64,000 nucleotides of DNA from Coffea arabica (GCF_036785885.1 NC_092310.1:7316001-7380000); one strand, 5' to 3'; positions 26,180 through 38,222 are shown, counted from the first letter of the stretch. Notes: generated by a model from the letters alone, not told the origin. Translations and numbers: made by a program.

Positions 26180-27905
26180 ATGATCATGGAAGTCATCTAT
26201 AGCATCCTTGTTCTCAGTTTCTTGGTAGTCTTAGTTGCTATAAAACACCTTCAAGAAAACAAGAGAACACTAAAGCCTCCAAGTCCACCAGCTCTCCCAA
26301 TTCTAGGCCATCTGCACCTCCTGAAAGCTGCCCCTCACCGTGCTCTTCAACTTCTCTCCATCAAATACGGCCCCCTGATTTCCCTTCGATTTGGGATTCG
26401 TCCTATACTTGTTGTTTCCTCACCATCTCTTGCAGAGGAATGCTTCAGTAAGACTAATGATGTTATCTTTGCTAACCGACCAGGGTCCATTTCTGGCAAA
26501 ATCCTTGGCTACAACAACAGTACTATCGGATTCTCTCCTTATGGAGACCACTGGCAAAATCTCCGCCGTGTTACCACCATCCATATTTTTTCTTCCGCTA
26601 GTCTCCACAACTTTTCCTCAATCTGGACAGAGGAAATCCGTTTCAGTGTCAGGAAATTGTTCTCAATGAACTCTGATGACAAAGTGTGGAAAGATGTAAA
26701 CATGAACTCTGTGTTCTTGGATTTGGTATTCAATGTGATCATGAAAATGCTTGCAGGAAAAAAATGGCCATCTGATAAAACAGCTGATTTGTTTTCGCTG
26801 ATCTCCTTCATGGGTATTTGTGATTATGTCCCTGTCTTGAGATGGATTGGATTTCGAGGGTTGGAGAAAAATTTGAGCAATTTACAGCAAAAGAGGGACA
26901 AATTATTCAGGGATCTCATTGATCAAACTAGGAAAAAGGAAGGTGAAGGTGGCTCATGCTCGACTGAGCAGAGAAGAACTGTTATCCAAGCATTGCTGTC
27001 CCTTCAAGATGCTGAACCTGAATTCTTAACTGATGAAACTGTCAAAGGGATCATACTAGTAAGCCAACTTGCCATTTCTCTTTTCTCCTTAACATAATAT
27101 TTTTTGCTTTGGTAATTATTGCTCTTTATATCCGGTTTCTATTTTCATATTTCATTTTTTTTTAATGCAAATCAACCTTTTCTCCAATTAGTCAGTGAAC
27201 TCCTCTTCTAGCTGGTAATCTCTTATGTTGGGCTTTACATTCATTTTGACAATACATGCCTTGTTGTTCTTCTAGATTATGTTCACTGCTGGAGTACACA
27301 CTTCAGCTCTGACCATGGAGTGGGCTATGTCCCTTATGCTAAACCACCCCCAGGTATTGAAGAAGGCAAGGAGTGAAATAGACAACAACGTTACACAATC
27401 AGGGCAATTGATTGAGGATTCAGATCTCTCCAAATTGCCATATTTGCGTTGCATAATCAAAGAAACACTTAGACTTTTTCCTGCAGCACCAACTCTTTTG
27501 CCTCATTATTCATCTGAGGATTGCACCATAGGAGGCTTCAAAGTTCCTAAAGGCACAACTTTGTTAGTAAATGCTTGGGCTATTCACAGAGATCCGAAGG
27601 TTTGGGAAGAGCCAGCCAAGTTTAAGCCAGAAAGGTTTGAGGGAATTAATGAAGGGGCTTGCGATGAAGGGTTCAAATTTATTCCATTTGGAAAAGGTAG
27701 GAGGGCTTGTCCAGGTGCTGCCTTAGGCATGAGATTTATTAGCCTGACGTTGGGAACAATGCTACAATGTTTTGATTGGGAAAGAGTAGGGCCTCAATTG
27801 GTGGATTTAGAAGAAAAATCTGGTATAACTTTGGACAAGGCCAAGCCTTTGGAAGCATTGTTCAGGCCACGCTCATCCATGATTGAATTGGTTTCTCAGC
27901 TTTGA
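26180..27905 (+). CDS. Cytochrome P450, CYP81-like (intact, two exons)
   Basis: Exon 1 is 26180-27058 (293 codons), the intron 27059-27275 (GT...AG, phase 0) and exon 2 27276-27905, giving 502 residues, normal for this family. An N-terminal membrane helix (about residues 4-22) should anchor it in the endoplasmic reticulum. The proline hinge PPSPPALP (about 35-42), C-helix WQNLRR, K-helix KETLR, PERF and heme loop FGKGRRACPG (Cys ligand) are all present. The I-helix reads AGVHTS where the family norm is AG-x-(D/E)-T-(T/S), so the acidic residue is histidine. CYP81 enzymes usually hydroxylate or cyclise aromatic specialised metabolites (isoflavonoids, lignans, glucosinolate indoles), using NADPH-P450 reductase; the substrate here cannot be told. 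ATG at 26180 is supported by MIMEVIYS heading the anchor helix. Pseudogene relatives lie at 3.9, 33.3 and 43.9 kb. Confidence 0.95.
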
Positions 27906-28282
27906 CTAAAGAACATGACTGGTGGCTTTTGAAGATTGTATCATAATACTATCTGAAATACTTAAAGCTCAAACTACAAAGGTGCACCTATTGCAAAGTG
28001 TGAAAAAAAGTGAAAATAAGAGGAAGGAGAATATAAGCATGAAAATCTTTCAGTCTATGCAGTTATTAAATATTAAATAGGCTTTGAACTAAACCGTGTT
28101 TGGCTTTTTCTTTTTGCTTTTAATATTGGTCTTTTCAATTCACTGTAAGTGCATCTACTCGAGGTCTTTGGTTTTCCACATTTGTAATTATAGAAAATCT
28201 TCAACCTTAACTGCGTTTCTTTGTTGTTACATAAAGTGGTTTTGGGGCTTCAACAAAACAAGCAAAAAGAATGTCTTATGAG
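27906..28282 (+). other. 3' flank of the P450 gene
   Basis: The sequence after the stop is homologous to 38330-38730, the flank of the copy-B pseudogene (shared GAAGATTGTATCA, AAAGGTGCACC and ATAGGCTTTGAA). This supports derivation of both from one tandem duplication that included the 3' flank. A polyadenylation site is not assigned. Confidence 0.6.
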
Positions 28283-28713
28283 TAGAGATGTCAATCAAAA
28301 TCCAATTATATTGATTCGTCCAAATCCGCCCACCAATGATCGGCTCAAACTCACCCACTAATTTTGAATAAATTTAAATGAGTACCCAATTAAATTCATT
28401 TAATTAGTGAATAGTGAGTTGACTCGATTCGTCCATTTGTATCCATTTAAAAATAATTAGACACTTAAACTCAATTTTTAATTAGTGTTAAGCAAATAAA
28501 TTTGAATTTCTAATCAATTTAATAACAATAAATACCGTTATTTCTTATCAAATAGCATGCAAAAAAAAGTAGAATTGTAAGTGACTCATAAATAGATAAT
28601 TGGGTATATCTATACTCATTTATTAAATGGGTATAAATGAATTGACTTAATTATACCAACTACTTAATTATGACCCGCCCAAACCACCCAAATAACTCAT
28701 TTTAGTACATCTA
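28283..28713. mobile_element. Non-autonomous hAT-type element, 431 bp
   Basis: Ends are TAGAGATGT and ...ACATCTA, and the flanks CTTATGAG (28275-28282) and CTCATGAG (28714-28721) form an 8-bp target duplication with one mismatch. The paralogous flank near 38725 lacks the insert, an independent empty site. It has no coding capacity. Confidence 0.78.
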
Positions 28714-29297
28714 CTCATGAGTAGCGAGGTTATCGAGCTAACTCGAACCCAATTGTGGGTAACTCGAGCTAGACTTCAAAGAAAATTAGCTAAGCTCAAA
28801 TTCAAGTTTAAGTTCGACAGTGAATTTCCTTTCTATGTCATAACTCAGTGTATCACCATCTTCAATTTATCCACCAAAACCGTTGCTAAGTTAGCTTAAG
28901 AACTCTTTTATTGGTATCAGTCTCTTTTATTTCACATTCACTCAAAACTTTTACATGTTTAACTTCCTTTGGCATACTTTTTTCTTTGTCAAATTTTTGT
29001 TGGCGGTGTATAAAGCTTTCAAGTTTTTCATATATCTGTTTGATGTATTAGATATGCATAATCTTGATGTTGCAAGTAAATTTATGAAGATACAACTCTT
29101 TTCGTGAGTTACAGGTACACATTCACCATTTCGAATCCCAGATTATTAGATTTTTTTTTGTTTTGCATTTTTTTGAATTTTCAATTTATTTGTGAACTTT
29201 TCAAATTTTTGCAAAAATTTGTTCTTTTAGAATGATGACAGGTATTTTAGAAGATGTCTGTAGGTAATTATAAGTTCAATTTATCCACAGTCTCGTG

Positions 29298-30095
29298 TAG
29301 GGATGGCAATGGGGGCGGGTGCCCGCGGGGGTCTCTCGGGGCGGGGGGTGGGGCGGGGGCGGGGGTGAATTTTTTCCCCCCGCTTAGAAACGGGGCGGGG
29401 GACGGGGGAGTATACCCCCGCCCCATCCCCCCCCCCGCCACCCGCAAAAAAAATATATATATATATATAATTATATATAATATGTAAGTTAATTAGTTAT
29501 AAACTTATGATAATGATATTATTAGTTAGATGTATTATATAATGTATAGTAGTTTATGTAATATAATTGATATTATCAATTATATGAATAATTATACATG
29601 TCTACTAATAAAATTTATTAATTAGTTATACTAAATTTACTAATACATTTATACTAAATTTCTAATTACACTTAATAGAATAACACTTTTTTCTCAAAAA
29701 AAAGCACAAACACAATAATGAATTAGTGATTGCATTTGTACTAAAAGTGAAAACTTGACTATTTTAGTTATATTTATTTCATCATATTGGATTGTATTCA
29801 AATAACTTTTGTTTGATTGTTTTTATGAGTTTCAATTGTAAAATTACAATGAATAATAATTTGGTGATGTGTTCATATTTTAGTATTTGATTATTTATTA
29901 AAATTTAATTATAATAAAATTATATAATAAAATTTTATTAACCCCGCGGGGGAAGCGGGGCAAGGCGGGGCGGGGCGGGGCGGGGCGGGGGGAGCGGGAG
30001 GGGGGGGACGGGGGGGACGGGGGGAACTAATAGGCAACGGGGCGGGGGACGGGGGAGGGGTCCCCCGCCCCAACCCCGCCCCGTTGCCATCCCTA
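29298..30095. mobile_element. Non-autonomous hAT-type element with extreme G-rich ends
   Basis: The ends TAGGGATGGCAA and its complement TTGCCATCCCTA are followed inward by 100-150 bp of almost pure G/C (29309-29445; complement at 29943-30085), enclosing an AT-rich core of about 490 bp. Flanks GTCTCGTG and ATTTCGTG match at 6 of 8 positions, consistent with an aged 8-bp hAT duplication. The right side carries consecutive GGGGC units (29955-29990), which can in principle form G-quadruplexes on one strand and i-motifs on the other. Apparent proline/glycine-rich reading frames here are composition artefacts. Confidence 0.8.
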
Positions 30096-30668
30096 ATTTC
30101 GTGAACGTTGAAGGACCAATACCTGTTAAGATCGCAAAACTAATTTTGGAGTCTCCAGAACACATAATTCTTAAAGAATATTCAAGCCATTTTTTTTTTC
30201 AGGGTTCGTTTTCACACTCTAATTTTTTAACTCTACATCAGTTAATCAAATGACTTCAATTTATTAGTGCCACTAATTTCAAGGTCAAATTTGCTTAAAT
30301 TTTCAGTTTTGCAAGTCCCTGGAAACTTTTATCATCTTCATCTCAAGTATCCCTGTATTCTTGCTTTTATTATTCACCCATGTAATCTTGATTCTAAATG
30401 CACATATGCCTCATTGCTAAAGTTTTTATTCAATGTTACTTGATAACAACTCATAAGTATGCCCTTATGAAACAGCAACAAGGAAGATCTTGAATGCGCC
30501 TATTCGCAACCCAGGAATAAATTAACCTAAGTACATCCCAGTAACATGGAGAATCAAATCATGGTTTCACATAAAATATGATGGACCAAACCTTTTTTCA
30601 CATATCAAAATAAAGAAATATAACTTGACATAAGTTACCCTGGAATGATAATGCAATAATATCTACTA

Positions 30669-30758
30669 TAGGGGGAGGGTTGGGTTGGGTGGTACGGGGG
30701 AAGGAGTGTAAGCAAGAGGCCTCGGGTTCGAATCCTACTGTTTACACTAAAAAAAAAA
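30669..30758 (+). mobile_element. SINE-like retroposon, second copy
   Basis: It has the same order as the element at 997: G-rich head, GTAAGCAAGAGG, box B GGTTCGAATCC, then an A-tract. Flanking direct repeats CAATAATATCTACTA (30654-30668) and CAATAATATCTGCTA (30759-30773) differ at one position. The long target duplication supports L1-type target-primed insertion. Confidence 0.75.
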
Positions 30759-30773
30759 CAATAATATCTGCTA

Positions 30774-31406
30774 CATAAACTTCTCAATTATGTCTGTTTT
30801 TTTTTTTAACTTCTCATTTATGTCTAACTGCTTCTAAAAAATGTCAGTGTCAATATAATCATTAAGAAGAAAAATATTGGACTGCAAAAGTGGACTTTAA
30901 GAGAAGGTTCAAGAAAAAAGGAGACTGTGCAATTAAATGGCAAACATCACTTTGATAACAATACATATTTACTTAAGACGAATTGTATAAAAGAATAAAC
31001 GCAAAGACTAAGATTGTAATTTTTTTTATTTTTTTTAAATATAAGAATCACCTATTAAGCTCTATAATTAATATTAAATCTAAAAAGTCAATTATTTGGC
31101 CTTTAAAACTGTGTTCACAAACTTTTTATCTCTTCATACTCAGATTTTATATAATGTTTTAGCAAAATCAATAAGAACACATGAGAAAACTATCTCTAAA
31201 AGGCTAAGGCCGTAAAATAAAGAGAATGACCAAGGCAAACAAAGAGCAAAAATGAGCAAAATATGACATGAAATATTTGTCTCTAAAAAAGGACAAGCTC
31301 AGTGCTAAGAAAGATATAAAAGCTTCTTAGAAAAAGAAGCTTAGAACCATACAATTTTAACTAACCTATATCACATTTGAAGTTTGAATAATTAAAAGTT
31401 CAATGG
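30774..31406. other. Intergenic, no gene seen
   Basis: AT-rich sequence with poly-T runs before the start of duplication copy B. No domain-bearing frame or repeat boundary was recognised. Confidence 0.5.
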
Positions 31407-33900
31407 ACCGAACTATTGTCTTGAAATAATATGAGTTTTGCAATTCTACGGTAGATTCATAAAAGTGCTTAAGAAACACGTGGGATAACACTGTTGAGAA
31501 TGATGTGTTCACTGAATAACGAAATATGATTTCATCACAACTCCAAATATTATCATAGAAATTTATAAGTAAGATAATTAAGTAGTATTATCTTAAAACT
31601 AAAGGGAGAAATTTTGTTTCAATGTCGACAAATGCAACGTGCATTTTCTTAGTCTATTATTAAAAACTTGTCCAAGGATTCTTCCATTTTTATAATAGGT
31701 GTTATCTCATTTTATATGCTAAAATTACTAAATTAATTTTGAGAGGTCGTTAAGTCTATTCTATATCTAAAGTACCCCTTCAGATGATAAACTATTTAGG
31801 GGGAAAAAACTGTGAATTTGAACATGCCTAAAAGAATTAAGAAATAAATTTACAATAAGGAAAGATAGACTTATTATCATTAGTGGTGACTGAAAGCATT
31901 TTTTGTTTGAGTGAGAATGACCCCTATTTTTTATTAGATAAAAAATTTAAAGAATTAAAGATGCTCATAAAATAAGATGAAACAATAAGGGAAGGAAATA
32001 AATCAATCCATTAAGGCTGTAGGCGAGGAACTTTAAAACTTCCTACAAAGATATTCTAGAATAAGTCTGAAAATAATAGTAACAAAGTTGGTTTACATTA
32101 ATAGCTTGAACAACACAAGAAAATTATTAAAAAATATTTAGTAGTTTGCCATAGAACACAAACCACCTTATGAATTATACTTGTTTGACAATATCAAAAC
32201 TCTTTCCACAAAGCACTTAAACACCACATACATCATCACACTTGAGCTCGAATCTAGCTCAAATCTCGGATCGTTTACACCCAATACATGAGTGGTTGAG
32301 TGATCTAGAAATGGGCTGGATTTTTGAAACTGAAAAAAAAAAATCTTTTTATATTTGTAATGATTTGACAATTTAGATTGAATCATATAATAAGCTTACA
32401 CAAAAAAAAAAAAAAAAATTCCAGATTTGAATGTATTGGATGGTACCGGAGAAGCGAACGTAAAACAAGATGGTAAAAGAAAAGGTCCTTAGTTAAACTG
32501 CAAATTAACTCATGTAAAAAGCTCGTGATTGTCCACACGGCGGATCGAAAGTGGTAAGAGATGAAACTAAAGTATCAAATTTTTGTTGTCCCATACTATT
32601 TGGATTTCAGTGAGGTTTATGGAGTAATGTGAAATCTCAGCATACAAAAAGGGGACGCAATCAAGAATATTTTGACTGATCAAGCGCTTGCATTTTGTCT
32701 TCGTCCTATTATTTGTTTCTAAAATGCCATCCTAAGGTGCATTACTAAATAAAGGCCCACTTGGCAAATAAGTTTTTTGGGTATTTGTTTAAAATTTTAC
32801 TGTAATTTACTGTAAAAGTTGTAGGGAATATTTTTGAAGTGTGTAAATTTTTCAATATTTTGATGTGTATAGTTTAAAAGTTTTAAAAATTTTTTTGAGA
32901 TTAATATAGTTAAAATAATTTAAAAATTTGTAACAGACAAATTTGACAAAAAACTTGCTTGCCAAACATGCCCAAAATTTGCTTTTGACCACTTTGCAGA
33001 TCAAAATAGTCTTCAGATTTGTAAACATTATTAGTTTAAAGAATTACTCTAGAGTGCAATTTAGAAATCCATTGTAAACGAGAACAAGCCATGTAACAAG
33101 ATGTCAAACAAACTAAGAAGAATTTTTTTCAACAAAAGTCCTTTATTCAACCTTTAAAATATCTTTTTCATTTGTTCCAGTTGAAAAGAATTACTCCACG
33201 ATCAATTTTTTACAAAAGTCCTTTTGAATATCTGTTGGCGCATACAAAATTTAAAATTGTATTGTTATGGTAGGCTTTACTTTCATTTTGACAATAAATG
33301 CCTTGTTGTTTTGCCTGATTATGTTTACTGCAGGAATACACACTTCAGCTCTGACCATGGAGTGGTTTATGTCCCTTGTGCTAAACCACCTTGAGGTATT
33401 GGAGAAGGTAAGAAATGAAATAGACAACAATGCCACACAATCAGGGCAACTGATTGAGGATTCAGATCTCTCCAAATTGCCGTATTTATGTTGAATAATT
33501 AAAGAAACATTTGGACTTTTTCCGGCAGCACCAACGCTTGTGCCTCATTTTTCATTTGGGGATTGCAGTATAGGAGGCTTTAAAATTCCTAAAAGGCAAA
33601 CTTCGTTAGTAAATACTTGGGTTATTCATAGAGACCCTAATGTCTGGGAAGAACCAAACAAGTTTAAGCCAGAAAGCCAGAAATTCGAGGGAATGAAGAG
33701 GTATGTGAAGAAGGGTTCAAATTTCTTCCATTTGGGAAAGATAGGAGGGCTTGTCCAGGGACAGCCCCGAGCATGAGATTGATTAACCTGTCATTGGGAA
33801 CAATGCTACAAAGTTTTGATTGGTAAAGACTGGGTCCACGGTTGGTGGATTTGGAAGAAAAATCTGGTTTTGACTTTGGGCAAGGCCAAGTCTTTGGAAG

Positions 33901-35480
33901 GGAAACCTTTATGGTAGGAAGGCGTTCTACCGTAGGTAGAGGAGCAGAGCATGACACGTGTATTTGGAAATAAAGGTGCTAACGGACCGGTTATGTTGTA
34001 GTCCTAATGCGCGTGGAGAATGTCAGCCATATAGAAACATTGTATGTGATTTGGTATATTTTAATACTGTATCATTTTCAAGACATTGATCAAACATGAT
34101 CAGTTCAATTTCTTTCATTTTCTCCAAAAACTCTCATTTTTTTCTTCTCGTATCTTTTTCGTTTTCAATAGATCAGTTTGGACCAAAAAAATAAAATAAA
34201 ATTGAAACTATGTAAAAGATTCATAAATTAATTGAAAAACACTTAATAGACTACCCAAAACATTATCTTTGTAACTTGCAAAAACTTCAAATAAACATTC
34301 AAGTACTAACTATTGGTATTTAAAAAATGCACTATATTTTATCGAATCAGAATAAATCCTTATACTTTTTTATTTTTATTTGTTTTTAATATACTCAAGT
34401 TTTGGTAATAAAAAGTAAGACAACAAAAGGGTAAATTTGGAATTACATATTTTAATGTACTCAAAATGAATTTTTTAAATATTATATTTTAAAATGAGCT
34501 GTAAATAAACAAATAGTTTAAAGTAAGGGAGGCAAGTGAGTTTCACACCCAAAAAAAAAAAAAAGAGAGGCAAGCGAGATTTTTTAAAATTTGTGAGTGC
34601 CAAGTAAAATTGTTAGAAACCTCCGGGGAGGTCTATGAAATTATCCCAAACAAAAATTTAGAATGAATAAGTTGCTTTTTATAACGGTTCTAAAGGTTGC
34701 TTGAGACTTTATAAATTAGGTGTCTTGAGTTTGCAAAAACAATTTCTTGCATATCTATAGCTAGTGGAAACGGAGTTTAAACTTGCTATAGGTTAGTTTC
34801 TTTCTTTCCATTGTATCCTAAAGGGTAATTTGCCATTCAACCTAATTTTATTCTGATTTTATCCAACTAATAAATTAGCTTATGGAAAAATGGGTAAATG
34901 GATAATTTATGGAGGAAAACCATAAAGAGCTGGTGTTTTATTGGAAAACGGTTTTTTTTTTTTTTTATCCGATAAATAAATTTGTTTATGAAAAAATAGG
35001 TACTATGTTCCTATAATGGAGGAAATCCATAAAGAGTTGGTGTTTTATTGGAAAACGGATTTATTTTTATTTTATCCGATAAATAAATTTGTGTATGGGA
35101 AAATGGGTATTCTGTTTTTATAATAGAGGAAAGCCATAAAGAGTTGGTGTTTTATTGGAAACGGTTTTATTTTTATTTTATCTAATAAATAAATTTGTTT
35201 ATGGGAACATAGGTACCCTGTTCTTATAGTGGAGGAAAGCCATAAAGAACTGATATTTGATGGGAAAATGATATTTTAGGATACCAATAGATAACAGTTA
35301 AAACACATTCACAGATTTGGTATTTTAAATAATGAGATTGTTTTTAGAGGTGTTTTTATGGTTGTATTTTGGGATATTTTTAGAATTTAAGAATTCTTTG
35401 ACATATTTTATAAAAATTTCAACCACCCACTACCACACATTGGGACCACGGGCTAGCGATTTTGTACATTTTGCACACCG
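33901..35480 (+). repeat. Left inverted arm of the giant element
   Basis: This arm pairs with 36674-38222 from the outer end to GCACACCG at 35473-35480. It contains four spaced units of about 105 bp, each with CATAAAGAGYTGG followed by TTTTATTGG (about 34920, 35030, 35135, 35240). Confidence 0.88.
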
Positions 35481-36412
35481 ACCCATAAAGAGCGGGTGCT
35501 TTGTTCATATGTTGGAGGAGTGCCATAAAGAGCTGGTATATTATGGGTAAATGGGCACTTCATGCAGCAAAACTGTAAATTGGTAGCATTTCTATAAAGA
35601 ATAAATGAAAAACGGGTATAATTGGCAATTTGCTCTGATTTTATCTAATAAATAAATTATTAATCCTATGATACCCTGCATAATTAATAAAAAATTTATG
35701 AAAAAATAGGTATAACATGTTAAACCCACATATTCGCCATTTACTCTGACTGTATTTGATAAATAAATTATTAATCCTTCGGTACCCTAGACTTATGAAA
35801 TGGACACTGGTGGGTTATGCATGCAACATGAATTAAATAAATAATTCATGGAGGAGTGGTATAAAGAGCTGGTAATTCATTGGAAAAAGGGGAAAATAAG
35901 CACTTTATGGAGGAAAGCCAAAAATAAATAGTAATTAATGGGAACATGGGTATTACATATTAAACCCATTTATTCACTAGAAATTTTACTTTGATTTTAT
36001 CCTGTGAATAAATTAGCATTTTTGGAATTTATACATAATTAATTTTTTCTTTTGCATTTCTATAAAAAATTAATCGAAAATTTTTTTTCGAGAGCACAAA
36101 AATTCACAAGTCAAAAGTTTGGTCTAAAAGGGAAAGAAACAACTGAATATCATTGTTTTAAGTACTAAATAAATAGATGTAAAATACTCGTTAAAAGTTG
36201 GTACTTTGATCATATAATGAAGGAAAGATATAAAGAGCAGGCCATTTACGGGAAAAGTTTTCATTAATAAAAATACGTAACGTGAGGGGGAGAGGAGGCC
36301 AATTAGGGTGAGAGTGGCAGTAGCAGTGTGTGGTGGGTGGTGACAGGGGTGGTGGTGGGAGAGAGAAGAAAAGGGAGGAAGGAGAGGGAGAAGAGAGGAG
36401 AGTGAAAGAGGA

Positions 36413-36456
<44 letters not shown>

Positions 36457-36673
36457 AGAAGGGGGGTGGCAGTGGGTGGGATGAGGGGCAGGAGTGGTCA
36501 TCAGATGGACCGCTCTTGAGCTGTTCACGGGCCAAGGTTTGGCCCAAAAAAATTGTACGGTTCAGATCACTTCTTGTACCTCGTTTTTAACGAAGTGTGT
36601 GGGGCCCACAAAAATTTGTTCTAAAGTTATGCGTTGTGTAAATAAAGCTACATTGTGTGCAAATAAAATTACG
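35481..36673. other. Central segment of the giant element
   Basis: This non-coding centre has further CATAAAGAGCTGGT units (about 35524, 35862, 36230), a purine-rich block (36280-36490) and a GGGGCCCACA-bearing tract (36600). The long frames across the GA repeat are low-complexity artefacts. Confidence 0.6.
36415..36450. repeat. (GA)n microsatellite
   Basis: About 18 uninterrupted GA units lie within a longer purine-only stretch. It can adopt H-DNA-like structures and is probably length-variable. Confidence 0.95.
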
Positions 36674-38222
36674 CGGTGTGCAAAATATACAAAATCGCTA
36701 GCCCGTAGTCCCAGTGGGTGGTGGTGGGTGGTTGAAATTTTTATAAACTATCTCAAATAATTCTTAAATTCTAAAAATATCCCAAAATACAACCAAAAAA
36801 ACACCCCTAAAAACAATCTCATTATTTAAAATACCAAATCTGTGAATGTGTTTTAACTGTTATCCATTGGTATCCTAAAGTATCATTTTTTCCTCAAATA
36901 TCAGCTCTTTATGGCTTTCTTCCATTATAAGAATAGAGTACCTATGTTCCTATAAACAAATTTATTTATCAGATAAAATAAAAATAAACCCGTTTCCAAT
37001 AAAATACCAGTTCTTTATGGCTTTCCTCTATTATAAGAACAGAATACACATTTTCCCATGCACAAATTTATTTATCGGATAAAATAAAAATAAATCCGTT
37101 TTCCAATAAAACACCAGCTCTTTATGGCTTTCCTCCATTATAAGAACAGAGTACCCATTTTTTCATAAACAAATTTATTTATCGGATAAAATAAAAATAA
37201 ACCCGTTTTCCAATAAAACACTAGCTCTTTATGGCCTTCCCCCATAAATTATCCATTTTTCCATAAGCTAATTTATTAGTTGGATAAAATCAGAATAAAA
37301 TTAGGTTGAATGGCAAATTATCCTTTGGGATACAATGGAAAACAAGAAACTAACCTATAGCAAGTTTAAACTCCGTTTCCACTAGGTATAGATATGCAAG
37401 AAATTGTTTTTGCAAACTCAACACACCTAATTTATAAAGTCTCAAGCAACCTTTAGAACCGTTATAAAAAGCAACTTATTCATTCTAAATTTTTGTTTGG
37501 GATAATTTCATAAACCTCCCCGGAGGTTTCTAACAATTTTACTTGACACTCACAAATATTGAAAAATCTCACTTGCCTCCCTTACTTTAAACTATTTGTT
37601 TATTTACAGCTCATTTTAAAATATAATATTTAAAAAAATCATTTTGAGTACATTAAAAAATGTAATTCTAAATTTACCCTTTTATTGTCTTAAAAAATGT
37701 AATTCTAAATTTACCCTTTTGTTGTCTTATTTTTATTACCAAAACTTGAGTATATTAAAAACAAATAAAAATAAAAAAGTATAGTGCATTTTTAAAATAC
37801 CAATAGTTAGAATTTGAATGTTTATTTGAAGTTTTTGCAAGTTACAAAGATAATGTTTTGGGTAGTCTATAAAGTGTTTTTCAGTTAATTTATGAATCTT
37901 TTACATATTTTCAATTTTATTTTATTTTTTTGGGTCCAAATTGATGTATTGAAAATGAAAAAGATACAAGAAGAAAAAATGAGAGTTTTTGGAGAAAATG
38001 AAAGAAATTGAACTGATCATGTTTGATCAATGTCTTGAAAATGGTAGAGTATTAAAATATACCAAATCACATACAATGCTTCTATATGGCTGACATTCTC
38101 CATGTGCGTTAGGACTATAACATAACCGGTCTGTTAGTACCTTTATTTCCAAATACATGTGTCATGCTTGCTCCTCAACCTACGGTAGGACGGTCAATGC
38201 CCTTCCTACCATAAAGGTATCC
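36674..38222 (-). repeat. Right inverted arm of the giant element
   Basis: Reverse-complement counterpart of 33901-35480, with small indels. One is a local duplication of TGTAATTCTAAATTTACCC near 37660-37710 that the left arm lacks. Confidence 0.88.

Larger units (their letters stand above)
33901..38222. mobile_element. Giant inverted-arm (foldback/MULE-type) element, 4.3 kb
   Basis: The element is flanked by TCTTTGGAAG on both sides (33891-33900 and 38223-38232). Copy A has one uninterrupted copy of this 10-mer, which proves the insertion. It starts GGAAACCTTTATGG and ends CCATAAAGGTATCC. Its arms (33901-35480 and 36674-38222) are inverted copies with high similarity, leaving a 1.2-kb centre. 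A 9-10 bp duplication plus long inverted ends fits Mutator-like elements of the long-TIR or foldback kind. No transposase is present. Inside are repeated CCATAAAGAGCTGGT units and a GA microsatellite. Each arm also contains a GGGATAATTTCA terminus like that of the MULE at 22913. Confidence 0.9.

Noticed and set aside
29254..30165. Glycine- and proline-rich reading frames
   Set aside because: They arise from the G/C-only ends of the hAT-type element and have no gene structure.
36124..36590. Long serine/proline- and arginine/glutamate-rich reading frames on both strands
   Set aside because: They span the (GA)n repeat and purine-only sequence; they are translations of a microsatellite inside a transposon with no domain or codon signal.
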